Source: Phlebotomus papatasi
Lineage: Eukaryota; Arthropoda; Insecta; Diptera; Psychodidae
Length of the DNA: 64,000 nucleotides
Assembly: GCF_024763615.1 (NCBI RefSeq)
Contig: NC_077222.1
Span: forward strand, 91,979,417-92,043,416
Direction of reading: 5' to 3'
This document shows, piece after piece, positions 26,801 through 35,186 of this stretch (position 1 is the first letter of the stretch; every line of letters begins with the position of its first letter). The position numbers and the translations under genes are program-made. A model generated the notes under the pieces. It was not told the DNA's origin and searched no databases. It saw only the letters and a list, made by a program, of their open reading frames with translations.

Positions 26801-28889
26801 GGCGAGTGGCGATAGCGATTGCTCTTCAGCTTGGGTTATCGGTACTACCTATAAACCATGAATGACAATGGCCCTCACTATAGTTTTATGTATTATGATC
26901 TTTGATGACCGGGAGACGTTTCGTTCGTTAGGTAAAAATTTCCTATAAAGGTTGCAGGTACATATTTCCCAAGACAATTTTCAGTTTCGGAAACTTCGGA
27001 AAAATCGGTAACTTCCCAGAGAAATTTGGAAGATTTCTTGTGGAAATTTCCTGAGGTAATTTTCTTAAGAATTCTCTGGACTTTCCTACAGAACACTCTA
27101 TGTTGACTTTGAGATTTTTCCCTTAGCCTTCTCCAAATATTTTCTACTAAGAATTTAAATGGAATCAGTATTGAAATGTACTTGGTAAACTATGGAAATT
27201 GCTTAAGAAGGTCCCTGAGGATTTGAATGGGAAATATTTCTTTAATTTTTCCTGATTTTTAAAGTATCCTCAAGATTTCTTGGGGAAATCTTTAGGAAAT
27301 TTCCTACGGAGGAGGTATGAAAAATTCACTAGCCACTAGAAAAGTCTGGGAAGATTCATAGAAAATTCCCAACAGAGACAGGGAAAATTCAATTGGTTTT
27401 CTCCAAGAAATCTGTGTGAAATTAATTTTCACTTAATAATATACTTCAGTCGAGATGTCTTTATTTGGAAAAATTCATATAGAACATCGAATACTCTCGT
27501 GAAGTAGTAAAATTTTGAAGAGAGACAGTTGGGAAAATTCGTAGAAAATTGGGAAATTCGTGGGAAGTGGGGCACCTTTGTAATTGGAGCAGCTTTGAAA
27601 TTGGGATTTTTCTCCTATTTTTAAAAGGAATTGAGCCATATCATGATGTAATTTAGGTTCTCAATATGTTTGTGAAGCTAAATTGAAGAGCTCAGGGCAA
27701 AAAAAAACGCTATTTTAATAGAGAAATGCTTACGCCTTAGAGTTTTTTTTCTGCTCCGAGCGCCTCAATTATATCACGATAAGGCTCAATTTTATTTGAA
27801 AATATGAGAAAATCCGAATTTCAAAGGTGCCCCACTTCCCCCTAGCGACGGGGAAAATTCAATAGGTTTTCTCCAAGAAATCCATATTAAATTTATTTTC
27901 ACTTAAGAATATACTTCAGTCGAGATGTTTTTTTTTTGGAAAATGTTTATATAGAACATCAAAGAGTAATAATATGGAATAGATATAATATTTCAAGCAG
28001 AGAAATTAGCAAGAAGTACAGGAAATATCTTCAGAAAGGTTGTGAAAACTCAGTAGTTTCTTTCAAGGACGTCCCGAGGAACTCGCGTGGTAAATCAAAA
28101 TTAAATGTAAAGTAAATGCAAGAAAATTAAAAAAAAAAAACAAAAATGGTAATAAAAAAATTCAAATAATAATTGCCAGGGAAATCTAAGGAAAGTTCGC
28201 TTAGAAGTGGGTAAAATTCAGAAGCTTTTCCTGGGAGATTTAATTGAAAACATTTTTCTACATTTGGACCAAATTTTTAGGGAAAATTTTGAGATGCACG
28301 TGGGTATAATTTATCAGGCTTTCTCGGGTATATCCGTGGAACAAATCCTCCAGTTTTCCAGGAATTTTACTTAGATTTTTTGAGACAATAAATGGAAAAT
28401 TTCCCTGGAAAAGCGGGAAGAAGTTCATCAACCTTTCCTACACTGAGAAAAAAAGGGGGTGCGATTAACTTTTTCTCCTTATAACTTTAACATTTTTTAG
28501 CTGTAAAAATATATCAACATTTTTTTATTGTTAATTTTACACCTTTTGAAGTGTAAAATTAACATGAAAAAGGGTAATTTTAACCCATAATACACCTAAA
28601 AAGGGTAATATTTACACCGAATTCGGATCAATACTGCAGAGTGAAATTAACATTTCCGGATTGTTATTTTAACTTTTTCGGATTTTTCTCAGTGTAGGAA
28701 TATCACTTGGAAAAATTCCCCAGTATGGAAGACTTTTATATTTTTAAATCTTCTATTGAAATGCATTTTTTTTTAAATATTTTTTTTCTTGTAGGGAAGT
28801 ACATTTGCGAGGGAGATGGCATCCGAAGTGGAGCAACGCCAACATCGCCCTTGGTCAGTTCGCCAAATCCTTACTCCAAGGCAGGATAG
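1..28889 (+). CDS. FCHO2: FCHO-family F-BAR/mu-homology endocytic adaptor, 5' partial
   Basis: Exons, joined by reading phase: <1-237, 4283-4864, 8417-8560, 13498-13606, 13773-13939, 18164-18336, 18829-18935, 19018-19184, 21488-21674, 21747-21920, 21997-22562 and 28795-28889. They give 901 residues with one stop and no frame conflict. FCHO proteins bind curved, PIP2-rich plasma membrane and activate AP-2 to start clathrin-coated pits. Visible parts: residues 1-79 are the end of the F-BAR helices (RFQDIEEAHL, then the KYTGLEKPG exit). A Ser/Ala-rich linker follows, then a Lys-rich stretch (13521-13562), DEDGYSVQP, FYSSSDSDSDD and IPRPPSRR, all typical of FCHO linkers. From about residue 575 (RGPSPLTIG, DTIPLAVAF) the mu-homology domain runs to the end, including ANNPNPAKL and RRFVSGKY. 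The family identity is firm (Drosophila CG8176, vertebrate FCHO1/2); choosing FCHO2 over FCHO1 is only a label, since insects have one gene. The 5' exons lie outside the window. Confidence 0.95.
1293..1650. mobile_element. MITE, GGGGAATTCTGTAA family, copy 1
   Basis: TIRs GGGGAATTCTGTAA and TTACAGAATTTCCC; about 360 bp. The interior (GCATTGTCACGCGTGAG to CATATGGCATTGCCAGAGCG) recurs nearly unchanged at 6965-7305. The apparent ORF across its right half is fortuitous, as the same translation appears in the other copy. Confidence 0.75.
2847..3213. mobile_element. MITE, CTACGCACTCGAAGCAATTTT family, copy 1
   Basis: Long inverted arms of about 80 bp: left CTACGCACTCGAAGCAATTT, right AAATTGCTCCTAGTGCGTAG. 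A shorter relative lies at 57809-57949 and a fragment at 33734-33775. Confidence 0.7.
5843..5875 (+). repeat. (TC)n microsatellite
   Basis: About 16 perfect TC units, followed by GAGAA. Confidence 0.95.
5959..6170. repeat. Fold-back repeat, GTAGAATAGACATATGCAAA family, copy 1
   Basis: Contains GATGTTCAAACGAAGAAGAA, then GAAAGAGTAGAATAGACATA. The same order of motifs recurs at 6310-6566 and 41155-41400. The arms are inverted around the centre, and the ORFs on both strands here are by-products of that symmetry. Confidence 0.6.
6310..6566. repeat. Fold-back repeat, GTAGAATAGACATATGCAAA family, copy 2
   Basis: Diverged copy with GATGTTTAAAAAGAAGAAGA and GGTGTGCCAGCGTCATTA; the left arm (GATCAGGAAAATTTT at about 6320) inverts the right one. 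Confidence 0.55.
6965..7305. mobile_element. MITE, GGGGAATTCTGTAA family, copy 2
   Basis: Near-identical to 1293-1650, with the same orientation and interior. It abuts the related element at 7307-7520. Confidence 0.75.
7307..7520. mobile_element. MITE, GGGGAATTCTGTAA ends, different interior
   Basis: TIRs GGGGAATTCTGTAACAGTATG and CATATCGTTACAGAATTCCCC extend into TGTCATATGACAA and its inverted copy. The ends match the neighbouring family but the middle differs. Confidence 0.7.
11449..11870. mobile_element. MITE, GAGGGTGCAGTAGTTTTACA ends, interrupted
   Basis: The left end GAGGGTGCAGTAGTTTTAC pairs roughly with the right end GCGTGAAACAGCCCGACCTTCC. It resembles the element at 16521-16766 and is split by the element at 11577-11775. 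Confidence 0.5.
11577..11775. mobile_element. MITE, TA-flanked GGGGAAAGTGCTTTCCCTTCG
   Basis: Inverted arms CCCTTCGAACGTTC...TTCGAATAATGTGAATTT and AAATTCACATTATTCGAAGGG; about 200 bp. It lies inside 11449-11870, so it inserted later. Confidence 0.6.
14415..14559. mobile_element. MITE, CAGCGCACAATAACTTTTGT family, copy 1
   Basis: Arms CAGCGCACAATAACTTTTG and TTAATGTGCGCTG, with a centre GAGATCTAGATCTAGTCATC. A second copy is at 55698-55842. A decayed relative may follow at 14576-14700. Confidence 0.65.
14936..16408. mobile_element. 1.5 kb TIR element, ACTGGGGCAAAAAGTCACAAA ends
   Basis: Left GACTGGGGCAAAAAGTCACA and right TGTGACTTTTTGCCCCAGTC form perfect 20-base inverted ends. It has no transposase ORF. 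The end motif recurs internally (GGGGCAAAAAGTAACAAAA at 15299). A 240-bp MITE is nested at 15801-16040. Confidence 0.75.
15801..16040. mobile_element. MITE, GTTTTGGCCGCTAGAGGTCTC ends
   Basis: Inverted arms TTGTTTTGGCCGCTAGAGGT and ACCTCTAGCGGCCAAAACAA, then TAGTGAAATT and AATTTCACTA further in. Confidence 0.75.
16521..16766. mobile_element. MITE, TA-flanked GGGGAGGGT
   Basis: Left TAGGGGAGGGTAGAGTAG, right GCCCCACCCTCCCCTA; about 245 bp, TA on both sides. Confidence 0.65.
17961..18137 (+). mobile_element. tRNA-derived SINE, family 1, copy A
   Basis: The tRNA-like head has an A-box-like TTGATAGAGCGGTCGC and a B box GGGTTCGAATC, followed by a short body and an A-rich tail. It matches, base by base over about 70 bp, the SINE on the minus strand at 51182-51455. 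Its end lies about 25 bases from an FCHO splice acceptor. Confidence 0.7.
19244..21360. mobile_element. 2.1 kb TIR element, AACGGTAAGAGATAT ends, copy 1
   Basis: Left AACGGTAAGAGATATCAACT and right AGTCTATATCTTTTACCGTT continue into CCGGTCTTCGATGA and its inverse. The similarity extends about 200 bp inward, including GGATATGTTTCGGAGGTA and its inverse. The interior holds a roughly 190-bp direct duplication (20622-20812 and 20945-21130) and a nested MITE. Part of another copy lies at 61924-62130. Confidence 0.7.
19473..19718. mobile_element. MITE, CACTGAGAAAAA family, copy 1
   Basis: Ends CACTGAGAAAAA and TTTCTCTCAGT. Interior GGTGCGATTAA, GTTAATTTTACACC and the inverse GTAAAATTAAC. Closely similar copies occur at 28441-28695 and 51483-51684. 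Confidence 0.75.
22895..23805. mobile_element. Stowaway-like TIR element, CTCCCTCCGTTCCGAAATA
   Basis: Left TACTCCCTCCGTTCCGAAAT, right ATTTCGGAACGGAGGGAGTA, TA on both sides; about 910 bp. The right terminal sequence is duplicated in tandem (ACGTATGACTTATTTCGGAA, then ACGTACGACTTATTTCGGAA). A palindromic insert lies at 23287-23553. Confidence 0.8.
23287..23553. repeat. Palindromic insert within the Stowaway-like element
   Basis: Inverted arms: TGGTGAGAGATAGGGACTTG pairs with CAAGTCTGTATCTCTCACCA, and GTTGACCCTGGGACC pairs with GGTCCCAGGGTCAAC. About 267 bp, probably its own MITE. Confidence 0.7.
24111..25669. repeat. 1.56 kb long inverted repeat (hairpin)
   Basis: Two arms of about 680 bp around a loop of about 180 bp. 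Paired landmarks include CCAATCCATCTCAAGACGAC with its inverse near 25645, CTGAAAAGGCGAGCTTCCAC (24552) with GTGGAAGCTCGCCTTTTCAG (25199), and AATGTCTTTTATTGACAAAA (24770) with its inverse (24981). The arms differ at only scattered bases. No ORF is present. It is probably a fold-back transposon. Confidence 0.85.
26890..28440. repeat. Degenerate GGAAAATTC-rich stretch
   Basis: Variants of GGAAAATTC, AGAAATTTCC and their inverses recur without fixed spacing. A block of about 110 bp occurs twice as a direct repeat (27389-27500 and 27849-27967, sharing ATATACTTCAGTCGAGATG), with a MITE between the copies. Confidence 0.5.
27561..27844. mobile_element. MITE, GGAAGTGGGGCACCTTTG family
   Basis: Left GGGAAGTGGGGCACCTTTG, right CAAAGGTGCCCCACTTCCC; about 284 bp. 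A member of the family clustered at 49.9-52.3 kb. Confidence 0.75.
28441..28695. mobile_element. MITE, CACTGAGAAAAA family, copy 2
   Basis: Ends CACTGAGAAAAAAAG and TTTTTCTCAGTG; interior nearly the same as 19473-19718. It lies about 100 bp before the last FCHO exon. Confidence 0.8.
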
Positions 28890-29254
28890 CAAATGGCCAG
28901 CAGTTTTCTCTGAGCTCTCTCGCACCTCACAGTTCATCATCCCATTTTCCGGGCGTGAAAAGCTTTCCGATGGACTCCTTCACAAGAATTTATGAAGAAG
29001 AATCCGTACCTTTTTTGAGTTAATGGCAAATTGTTTTTGGTTTTTTTCTTACAAAAAAAATCTCAAAACCTGAGAATTTCTTTTGAAAAGAAAAAGAAAT
29101 ATTTTTTGTGTTTTAAAATGATCAAATGGGGTTATTTTTTTTTGTTCTTCAAAAAAAAATTGAGAATTTCCGTTGACTTCTGTTGAAGAGAGAAATCGTA
29201 AGGCATTTCACTGGCTTTTTGTACATGAATTTATTTTGTTAACTAGCTAAAACG

Positions 29255-29260
29255 AATAAA
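29255..29260 (+). promoter_or_regulatory. Polyadenylation signal AATAAA, FCHO
   Basis: The first clear AATAAA after the FCHO stop, about 365 bp downstream, preceding an AT-rich stretch. It is a candidate only; the cleavage site cannot be seen. Confidence 0.5.
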
Positions 29261-29603
29261 AAAGAGTTTAAGGATTGAGGAGAAAATATCACAGATAGAT
29301 AGAAAAAGAAAATGAAGTGATGAGAAAGATGAAATCAAAAGGAATGTTTTTCGCAGTTAAAATATTGTAAAAAAAATAATCCCATCAATTTATTGAAGTA
29401 TTATTTCTCTGAAAACACGAGACAATAGAAGTCACTCCATAGAGATACTCACTATCACCAAGATTATTTGTTTAAAAAAAAAAAAAAACAGGAAAAAGGA
29501 CGTTCCAAGTCCTTTGGAAAATGTTTTTTCTTTGAGTTTAGAAAATAACACGATATTCCATTTTAGAGGAGATAAAATAGAGAAATATCATTAAATGTTA
29601 ATT

Positions 29604-29613
29604 TTTATTTATT
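29604..29613 (-). promoter_or_regulatory. Polyadenylation signal AATAAATAAA overlapping the RBMX2 stop
   Basis: On the minus strand the tandem AATAAATAAA includes the TAA stop of RBMX2 (29611-29609). Further possible signals lie downstream, but if this one is used the 3' UTR is only a few tens of bases long. Confidence 0.6.
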
Positions 29614-30387
29614 TTCTCTTGTGTCTGGATTCTGAGTCACTTCCGGAGCTGGAATCTGAGGAATCGGAGGATTTTTTCTTCTTCCGTTTCTTGCTTTTCT
29701 TGGATTTTTTCGCTTTCTTCTCTTTTTTGACCTTTTTCGAAGGCGGTTCTGCGGGATTTCGGATGGGAAGCCTTTCCGGGAGGCGAATGCCACTGGAACT
29801 GGAGGATGAATCTTCCCTCTTGAGCATCTCGATGGGAATTTGAGGCTTTGGAGCGCATCCTTCGAGATGGAGGCGCCGGGTTTCTTCGTCAATTTTGTCA
29901 TTTTCCTTCGGAGCTTTGTAATCATTCACGTGATCGACCCTTAGGGTTTTTCCCAGCAACTGAAATCCATCAAATAGTCTTCGAAATCTCTGATAGCATA
30001 CCTGGGAATCTCCCAACTCACCTTGATCCCATTGAAATTGTCCACAGCCAGGATTGTTGATCTCTGATCTTCGTAGCAGATGAAGCAGAATCCCTTCTGT
30101 TTCCCCGTAGCTTTATCCCTGACAAGGTTAATGTTCACCACCTCCCCGTACTGAGAGAACACAGCTATCACATCCCCCTCCGTGAGGTCATAGGGAAGCC
30201 CCCCGACAAAGATCCAGGCACTGTTTTTGTACTGATCGTGCCAGCTGGACTTTGAGCCTCCTTTCAGATCATTTTCGCTGAGTTTCAGCACATTTTTCAT
30301 ATTCCTAAACCAGTAGAAAAAATAATTAACTTCCTCAGCAATTTCCTTCCATCCCTCCCAGGGTAATACTCACGTTAAAGGATTCAT
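29609..30387 (-). CDS. RBMX2: RNA-binding motif protein X-linked 2 (RES-complex RRM protein)
   Basis: Three exons on the minus strand: 30387-30374, 30304-30022 and 29959-29609, with introns of 69 and 62 bp, giving 215 residues. RBMX2 (yeast Ist3) is the RRM subunit of the RES complex, which joins the activated spliceosome in the nucleus. The tiny first exon encodes MNPLT, exactly how vertebrate RBMX2 starts, which fixes the start codon even though the second exon has its own ATG. One RRM spans about residues 34-112, with RNP2 IFVGGL (36-41) and RNP1 KGFCFICY (75-82). Further family blocks are VFSQYGEVVNINLVRDK, EDQRSTILAVDNFNGIK and TLRVDHVNDYKAPK. The tail is a Ser run followed by a Lys-rich, then Ser/Asp-rich segment, as in other members. 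The protein is shorter than human RBMX2 (about 320 residues) because the C-terminal tail is shorter. The gene is convergent with FCHO, stop codons about 720 bp apart. Confidence 0.95.
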
Positions 30388-30940
30388 TTTGTCAGGAAAT
30401 TACTTTTCCGGGAAGCTCGAACGTTTTGTTTACTTTTTCCCAAATGTCAACAATGAACTTGCATGACTCACTGGCTTGCAAGCTTGCCACTCCCAACGGT
30501 TTTTTTTGAAAGATTTTAAACATCAACCGTTTCAAGTGAAACACTGAGAGAAATTAAACAATGCTACTGGATTGCAAAAGCTTCTTGTGTTCTTTTTCAG
30601 CGCTATTCTCCTCGTTAATGACTTAATTGGATGAATGAGCAATTCAATTTGTGTGCAATATCTTAGAGAGAACAATTTCATTCAATTGATTGCACATTGT
30701 CCAACAAGTTCAGCGAATTAATTTAGTTAAATTAATATTCCAAGCAGATTCGTGTCATTGTGGATTGATTGTTCGTGTTAGTGATTCCAAGAGCACCAAG
30801 AGCAATTCATATGCCGAGTTCAGAGCTATTAAATTACAAACTGTAGAATTTGTGTGGAATCTGGAGAATTTATGTTTGATTGATACAAGTGGTTCTTTAT
30901 TGCGAGCTTTCAATATTAAAAAAAAAAATTGGTTAGTCCC

Positions 30941-31467
30941 TTAACCCTTTAAGGACGATTGGAACACCGGTGTCCCATAAAGAAAATAATTTTTCCTGAC
31001 TACCCAAAGTTATTTATTTCTTATGTCTGCACATAATTGTAAAGTAGAGGGTTGAAGGAATCTAAAATATTTCTTGCAAGTCTCAACCTATTTGCTATGT
31101 AGTAAATATTTATTTAAGCTAAAAAATGACGAATTTTTAAATTCTCAAAATTCATAATTGACTTTATTTATTTTTTATACTTCCAATTTTTTTAAGCAAA
31201 ACCCTTTTGGCAATATGAATTACAATACTCATACGTAATATTTTTCATTAAAGCGAAAAATATTATTCATTGGTATTGTCAGAAAAATTACTTAAATTTT
31301 TGGGCTATTTTTGTCCCTATCATTCATAGTAGAACAAAATACACCGAATCAGACTCTGTTGAACTTTCCAAGGTTAGATGTAAGACTTATCATTGATTAT
31401 GTTTCTCAGTTTAATTTTTTTTATTGATTTTCAGTCCGTAAAAAGTGTCTCGTCGTTAAAGGGTTAA
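30941..31467. mobile_element. piggyBac-like MITE, TTAA-flanked
   Basis: Left TTAACCCTTTAAGGACGA, right TCGTCGTTAAAGGGTTAA. The TTAA target duplication and CCCTTT start are those of piggyBac-type elements; there is no transposase. Confidence 0.75.
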
Positions 31468-31495
31468 AAGAGAATTTAAAGAAAATGTTATTGAA

Positions 31496-31699
31496 TAGGG
31501 GGAAGTGAGGCTACTTTGAGCTGTGGGGCTACATTGTTATACGATTTTTTCGCCTATTTCTAAATTAAGCTGGTCTTTACAAATATTTTATTTAGATCCA
31601 TAATTGTTTTGTCTATCAAAATTAAATCAAGTTAAAACCCAGTTTCCTTTAGAAATATGCGAAAAAAATCAAATAACAATGTAGCCCCACCTCCCCTTA
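31496..31699. mobile_element. MITE, GGGGAAGTGAGGCTACTTTG type
   Basis: Left TAGGGGGAAGTGAGGCTAC with TGTGGGGCTACATTG, right CAATGTAGCCCCACCTCCCC. Relatives: 34621-34803 and 57975-58151. Confidence 0.7.
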
Positions 31700-31881
31700 C
31701 TGTATTTTTTCACTATTTCTGTCTAGAAAAATGTAATAAGCTTTCTATTTTCACGGGAAAACTTCATTTTCGAAATAAATTAATCCAATTGATTAATTTG
31801 ATCCAATTGAGGAATTCTTTTAAAGTCTTTTTCACATCATCCCATTTGTCGAAGCGACATTTTTTGTTACTTTTTACATTG

Positions 31882-32962
31882 TAGAGTGGTGGAAATAAGT
31901 ATAATTCCACCGCATTGTCCTTAAAGAAACACAACAAAAAAAGAAGTCTCGAAAAAAGTCATACGTAGATCATAACGTCCTTTCATGCCAACATAAAAAA
32001 TCGACCTTTTGATTTTTTATTCTAAGCATTTTTAGAATTACAGTAGAGCCTCGCTATAGTCCATATTTGGTTCCAGACTTGACACTTGGGTCGCACACGC
32101 ACTATAGTCTACGTCATTTTTTAAAATTATCAACGACTTTTAGTATTGAAATTGCTCGACGGTCTCCACTTTCTTTGCGATTGTGGTACTTGTCATCGCT
32201 CTCTTTATTATGGATCACAATTATCACAACTACTCAATAAAGTTTGCCAAATATATTAAAATAATTATGACAATATTGTATGTCGCGTACTAAAAAACAT
32301 AACCTAACTTAAAATCAGTGTTTTGAAATCAACGGTCGATAAATTGTGGACTATAGAGCGATGGCCTATAGCGGGGTTCTACAGTATAATAGAATCTTGT
32401 TTTTTAGAGTGAAAATAAGTATTTACACTCAATAAATTTAGCGCTAGGGTATTTATTTTTGACCAATTTAAGGTTAATGTATTTTAATAATTTTATTTTT
32501 AACTATAATTAATTAATTATCTTCCATTTTATAAACTTTTACTTTAATTTTTGTTCAAATATCATGGGGAAAATGCTTAACGAACAAAAATTAAGGAAAA
32601 AATAAAGTTTTGATGACGATGAATCTTAAAAACTAAGAAAAATTACTAGGTCCTATCAGATAATTGTCAAATTTATTAATATATTCGCCATACATGACTC
32701 TTAAGGTACTCCAAGGGTCGAAAGTCTTCTGCTGTTAGAGGCCAAACGAGCTTTTTACCTCTAACAGTGTTGCTTTTCAGTGGAAAAAAGGACTTTTCCA
32801 CCGAAAATTGATCTTAAAACGATGCTTTCTGTTTAGTCTGGTTATGTGCTGGCATGAAAGGACATTGTAATCCTACGTATGACTTTTTTTTCGAGATTTC
32901 TTTTTTTGTTGATTTTTTATAAGGAATAATAGGGTGGAATTATACTTATTTCCATCACTGTA
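31882..32962. mobile_element. 1.1 kb TIR element, GTGGTGGAAATAAGTATAATT ends
   Basis: Inverted arms of about 100 bp: GGTGGAAATAAGTATAATTC and its inverse, then CATACGTAG and CTACGTATG. Tc1-like end sequence, no transposase. A pogo-like MITE is nested inside. Confidence 0.75.
32039..32387. mobile_element. pogo-like MITE, CAGTAGAGCCTCGCTATAG, copy 1
   Basis: Left TACAGTAGAGCCTCGCTATAG, right CTATAGCGGGGTTCTAC; about 350 bp. It is the inverted counterpart of 54539-54880, sharing TTTATCGACCGTTGATTTC-type interior. Confidence 0.8.
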
Positions 32963-33105
32963 TAATCTCTTGAGTGGGCAAAAACTAAAAATTCATGGAA
33001 ATGCGAGGACCAAAAAAAGTGGCCGGAATTACAAACTGGCCGAAATTATGCACTCTTACCCTAGCCTTCATTAACGTCCTTAAAATTCCAAAGATCTCAA
33101 AGTGT

Positions 33106-33728
33106 ACTGTTACAGTCTCAGAGTAATACTACGGAGAGAACATTCTAATAAAAATCTGTGCCAGTTTTCATGCAAAATAATTTTCCTCAAATTGAATAAA
33201 ATGAGTGTAACCGGCATTGGTTTCTCAGACGATGCACACACTTTTATGACAAATTCAATCACTTCACTTTTTTTTTAAATTAATAGCTCGTTATATAAAA
33301 TTAATATCCAATTGCGTGAGATCCAACAAAAAAATCATAAAAGATATTCTCTTCCTTTTGTGAAAGAACTTTTTTTTCATAGCGGCCCTCGGTGGTTGGA
33401 TATCTAAAAAGGAAGTTTAAGATGTACTTATTAAAAGAAACCCTCAGATTAGAGCTTTTCACTCATCATGGAAATTTATTTTTTTCACTTCCTAGCACTG
33501 TACTTCATCACTAAACAGTTTCCACTCCAGTTCTTGGTCAAAAAGGTCATTTTGGGCTTAAGAACTGTTCACCAAATTTTATTTAGACTCTGGGGAACAA
33601 TTAAGAAACACGTGCATTGAGGAAATTTAATTACATTTCATCTTTGAAGTCGCTTCAGTCGCTTCACTTTCTCCTTAAAAAATGTTCTAACGTGTCCTCT
33701 TCGTAGTATTACTCTGAGGTTACAGTAT
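33106..33728. mobile_element. TIR element, CTCAGAGTAATACTACG ends
   Basis: Left GTCTCAGAGTAATACTACGG, right CGTAGTATTACTCTGAGG, continuing into GAACATTCTAA and its inverse. About 620 bp. Confidence 0.65.
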
Positions 33729-34135
33729 TTTTGCGTCTACACACTACACTAACTAGAAGCAATTTTCGTCAACCTAAATAAAATTGCAATTTAAAGTGAT
33801 ATGAGTCAGTAAAATTATGAAATGGATATTATTTCGTGTGCATTATGCCAATAAATTATTACATCTCATTTTTTTTGTTTCCTCCCTTTACCTATCTCCT
33901 ATTCAAAGTCTTAGGCCTTTTGACCAATAACCTGTTGAAAATCATAAAATAAAATTAAATACATCCATAAAAATAAATACCAAAATCATTAATTGTAGAA
34001 TTAAATTTATTGTCAAATGGTGAGATAAAAAGAATAAATAACAAAAAGGGGAATCTGACACATTAATAGCCAATTACTACTTTACATCTCATATTTAATT
34101 AAAATTAATTTTAATTTAATTTCATTGAATTTAAT

Positions 34136-34292
34136 TAAGGAAAGCCCTTACTTCGTACGATCCCAAGCTTCGTAATGACTAAATTTTTTCTATGTTTGTT
34201 ATTTGTATGTTTTTCTTATATTGTATAGAAACATAGGGAAAATTAGTTATTATAAAGATTGAGATCGTTCAAATCATGGGCACTTTCCCCTA
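34136..34292. mobile_element. MITE, CTTCGTACGATCCCAAGCTT family, copy 1
   Basis: CTTCGTACGATCCCAAGCTTC, and at the right GGGCACTTTCCCCTAAT. The same order of blocks occurs at 47818-47977. Confidence 0.55.
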
Positions 34293-34620
34293 ATGAGATT
34301 ACTAAAAATTATCAGAAATTTATTGTAACCTGCCAAGAAATAAAAATATTACAACTTTAAGACTTAAAATTACGTGTTTATGATATTACTCTAAAAATCT
34401 GCCTTAAAATATTAAATTTTTAAAGATATTATATAATATATTTCAATATTTTTCCAATTACTTTTATTACTTTTTTTAAAATTTTTTATTATTGGTGTTG
34501 TTACTCGTTTTTACACTTTTTGAATTATTTTTTTTTACTTTTATTATAAATATTTAAATAATCAAATCAATCTGCAATATAAAAAAACTGATTAACACAT
34601 AAATTAATTCGTGATCATAC

Positions 34621-34803
34621 AGGAAAGTGGAGCTATACTGAAAAAGATTTTTTTCTCAAATTTTTAAAGGAAGCTATGCTTTAACGTAATAGAATTTAAA
34701 TGGATAAAACAATTGTGGAACTAAATTAATTCATGGAGATGCTCAGTTTCCTTTAGAAAAAATGCGAAAAATTACATTTTCAATGTAGCCCCACCTCTCC
34801 CTA
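34621..34803. mobile_element. MITE, GGAAAGTGGAGCTATACTG type
   Basis: Left GGAAAGTGGAGCTATACTG, right CAATGTAGCCCCACCTCTCC; a diverged relative of 31496-31699. Confidence 0.55.
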
Positions 34804-35117
34804 TATTGCATTTTCTTTACATTGTCCAATAAAACAGGCAATAATTGCTCCAAAACACATCTGACGACCAATTCACATCAAAGTCAATGGCACATCTTCA
34901 TTGTTTATTCCGCATATGAGTTCCTTTCGCAAGAAAAGCATTCTTCAAAGCCCCATATGTGCCCCCATAAAAAAAATTGGGGGAAGCTCACCGTGAATTT
35001 GTGCAACAGCAATTTAAATTATTTTTAGGTGGCGCGGATGGCGCACTTTTTGGCGGGGCAGTTTGATTGAATTGCCGAACGCGGGTTGAATTTAATAAAT
35101 ATTCATGCAAACTATCC

Positions 35118-35186
35118 ATGGACTTCCAGTTTGTGGTCAAAAGTCTCAAAGAGCAGGTCAATTTGCGTGACGAGCAAATGGAATGA
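35118..35186 (+). CDS. Upstream ORF, 22 codons, overlapping the start of the 35 kb gene
   Basis: This ORF starts at ATG 35118 and ends at TGA 35184-35186, inside the same putative first exon. Its stop overlaps the main start as ATGA (main ATG 35183). The peptide begins MDFQFVVKSLKEQV. The main ATG has G at -3, a better context than the uORF start (T at -3, G at +4). A second, shorter overlapping upstream ORF begins at 35105. Such overlaps usually dampen or reroute initiation by reinitiation. That is inferred, since the transcription start is not known. Confidence 0.45.
   Translation: MDFQFVVKSLKEQVNLRDEQME

Larger units (their letters stand above)
22563..28794 (+). other. Last FCHO intron, about 6.2 kb
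   Basis: Bounded by GTGAGT at 22563 and CTTGTAG at 28794. It contains a Stowaway-like element, the 1.56 kb inverted repeat, a GAAAATTC-rich stretch and two MITEs. Nothing recognisable lies at 25680-26890. Confidence 0.85.
30388..35117. other. Intergenic region between RBMX2 and the 35 kb gene
   Basis: The two genes diverge from here. It holds MITEs at 30941, 31496, 31882 (with 32039 nested), 33106, 34136 and 34621. Candidate promoter DNA next to RBMX2 (30388-30560) shows no clear TATA box. Confidence 0.7.

Noticed and set aside
29605..29925. Alternative minus-strand frames over RBMX2 exon 3
   Set aside because: Shadow frames of the Lys/Ser-rich tail; only one frame continues the RRM.
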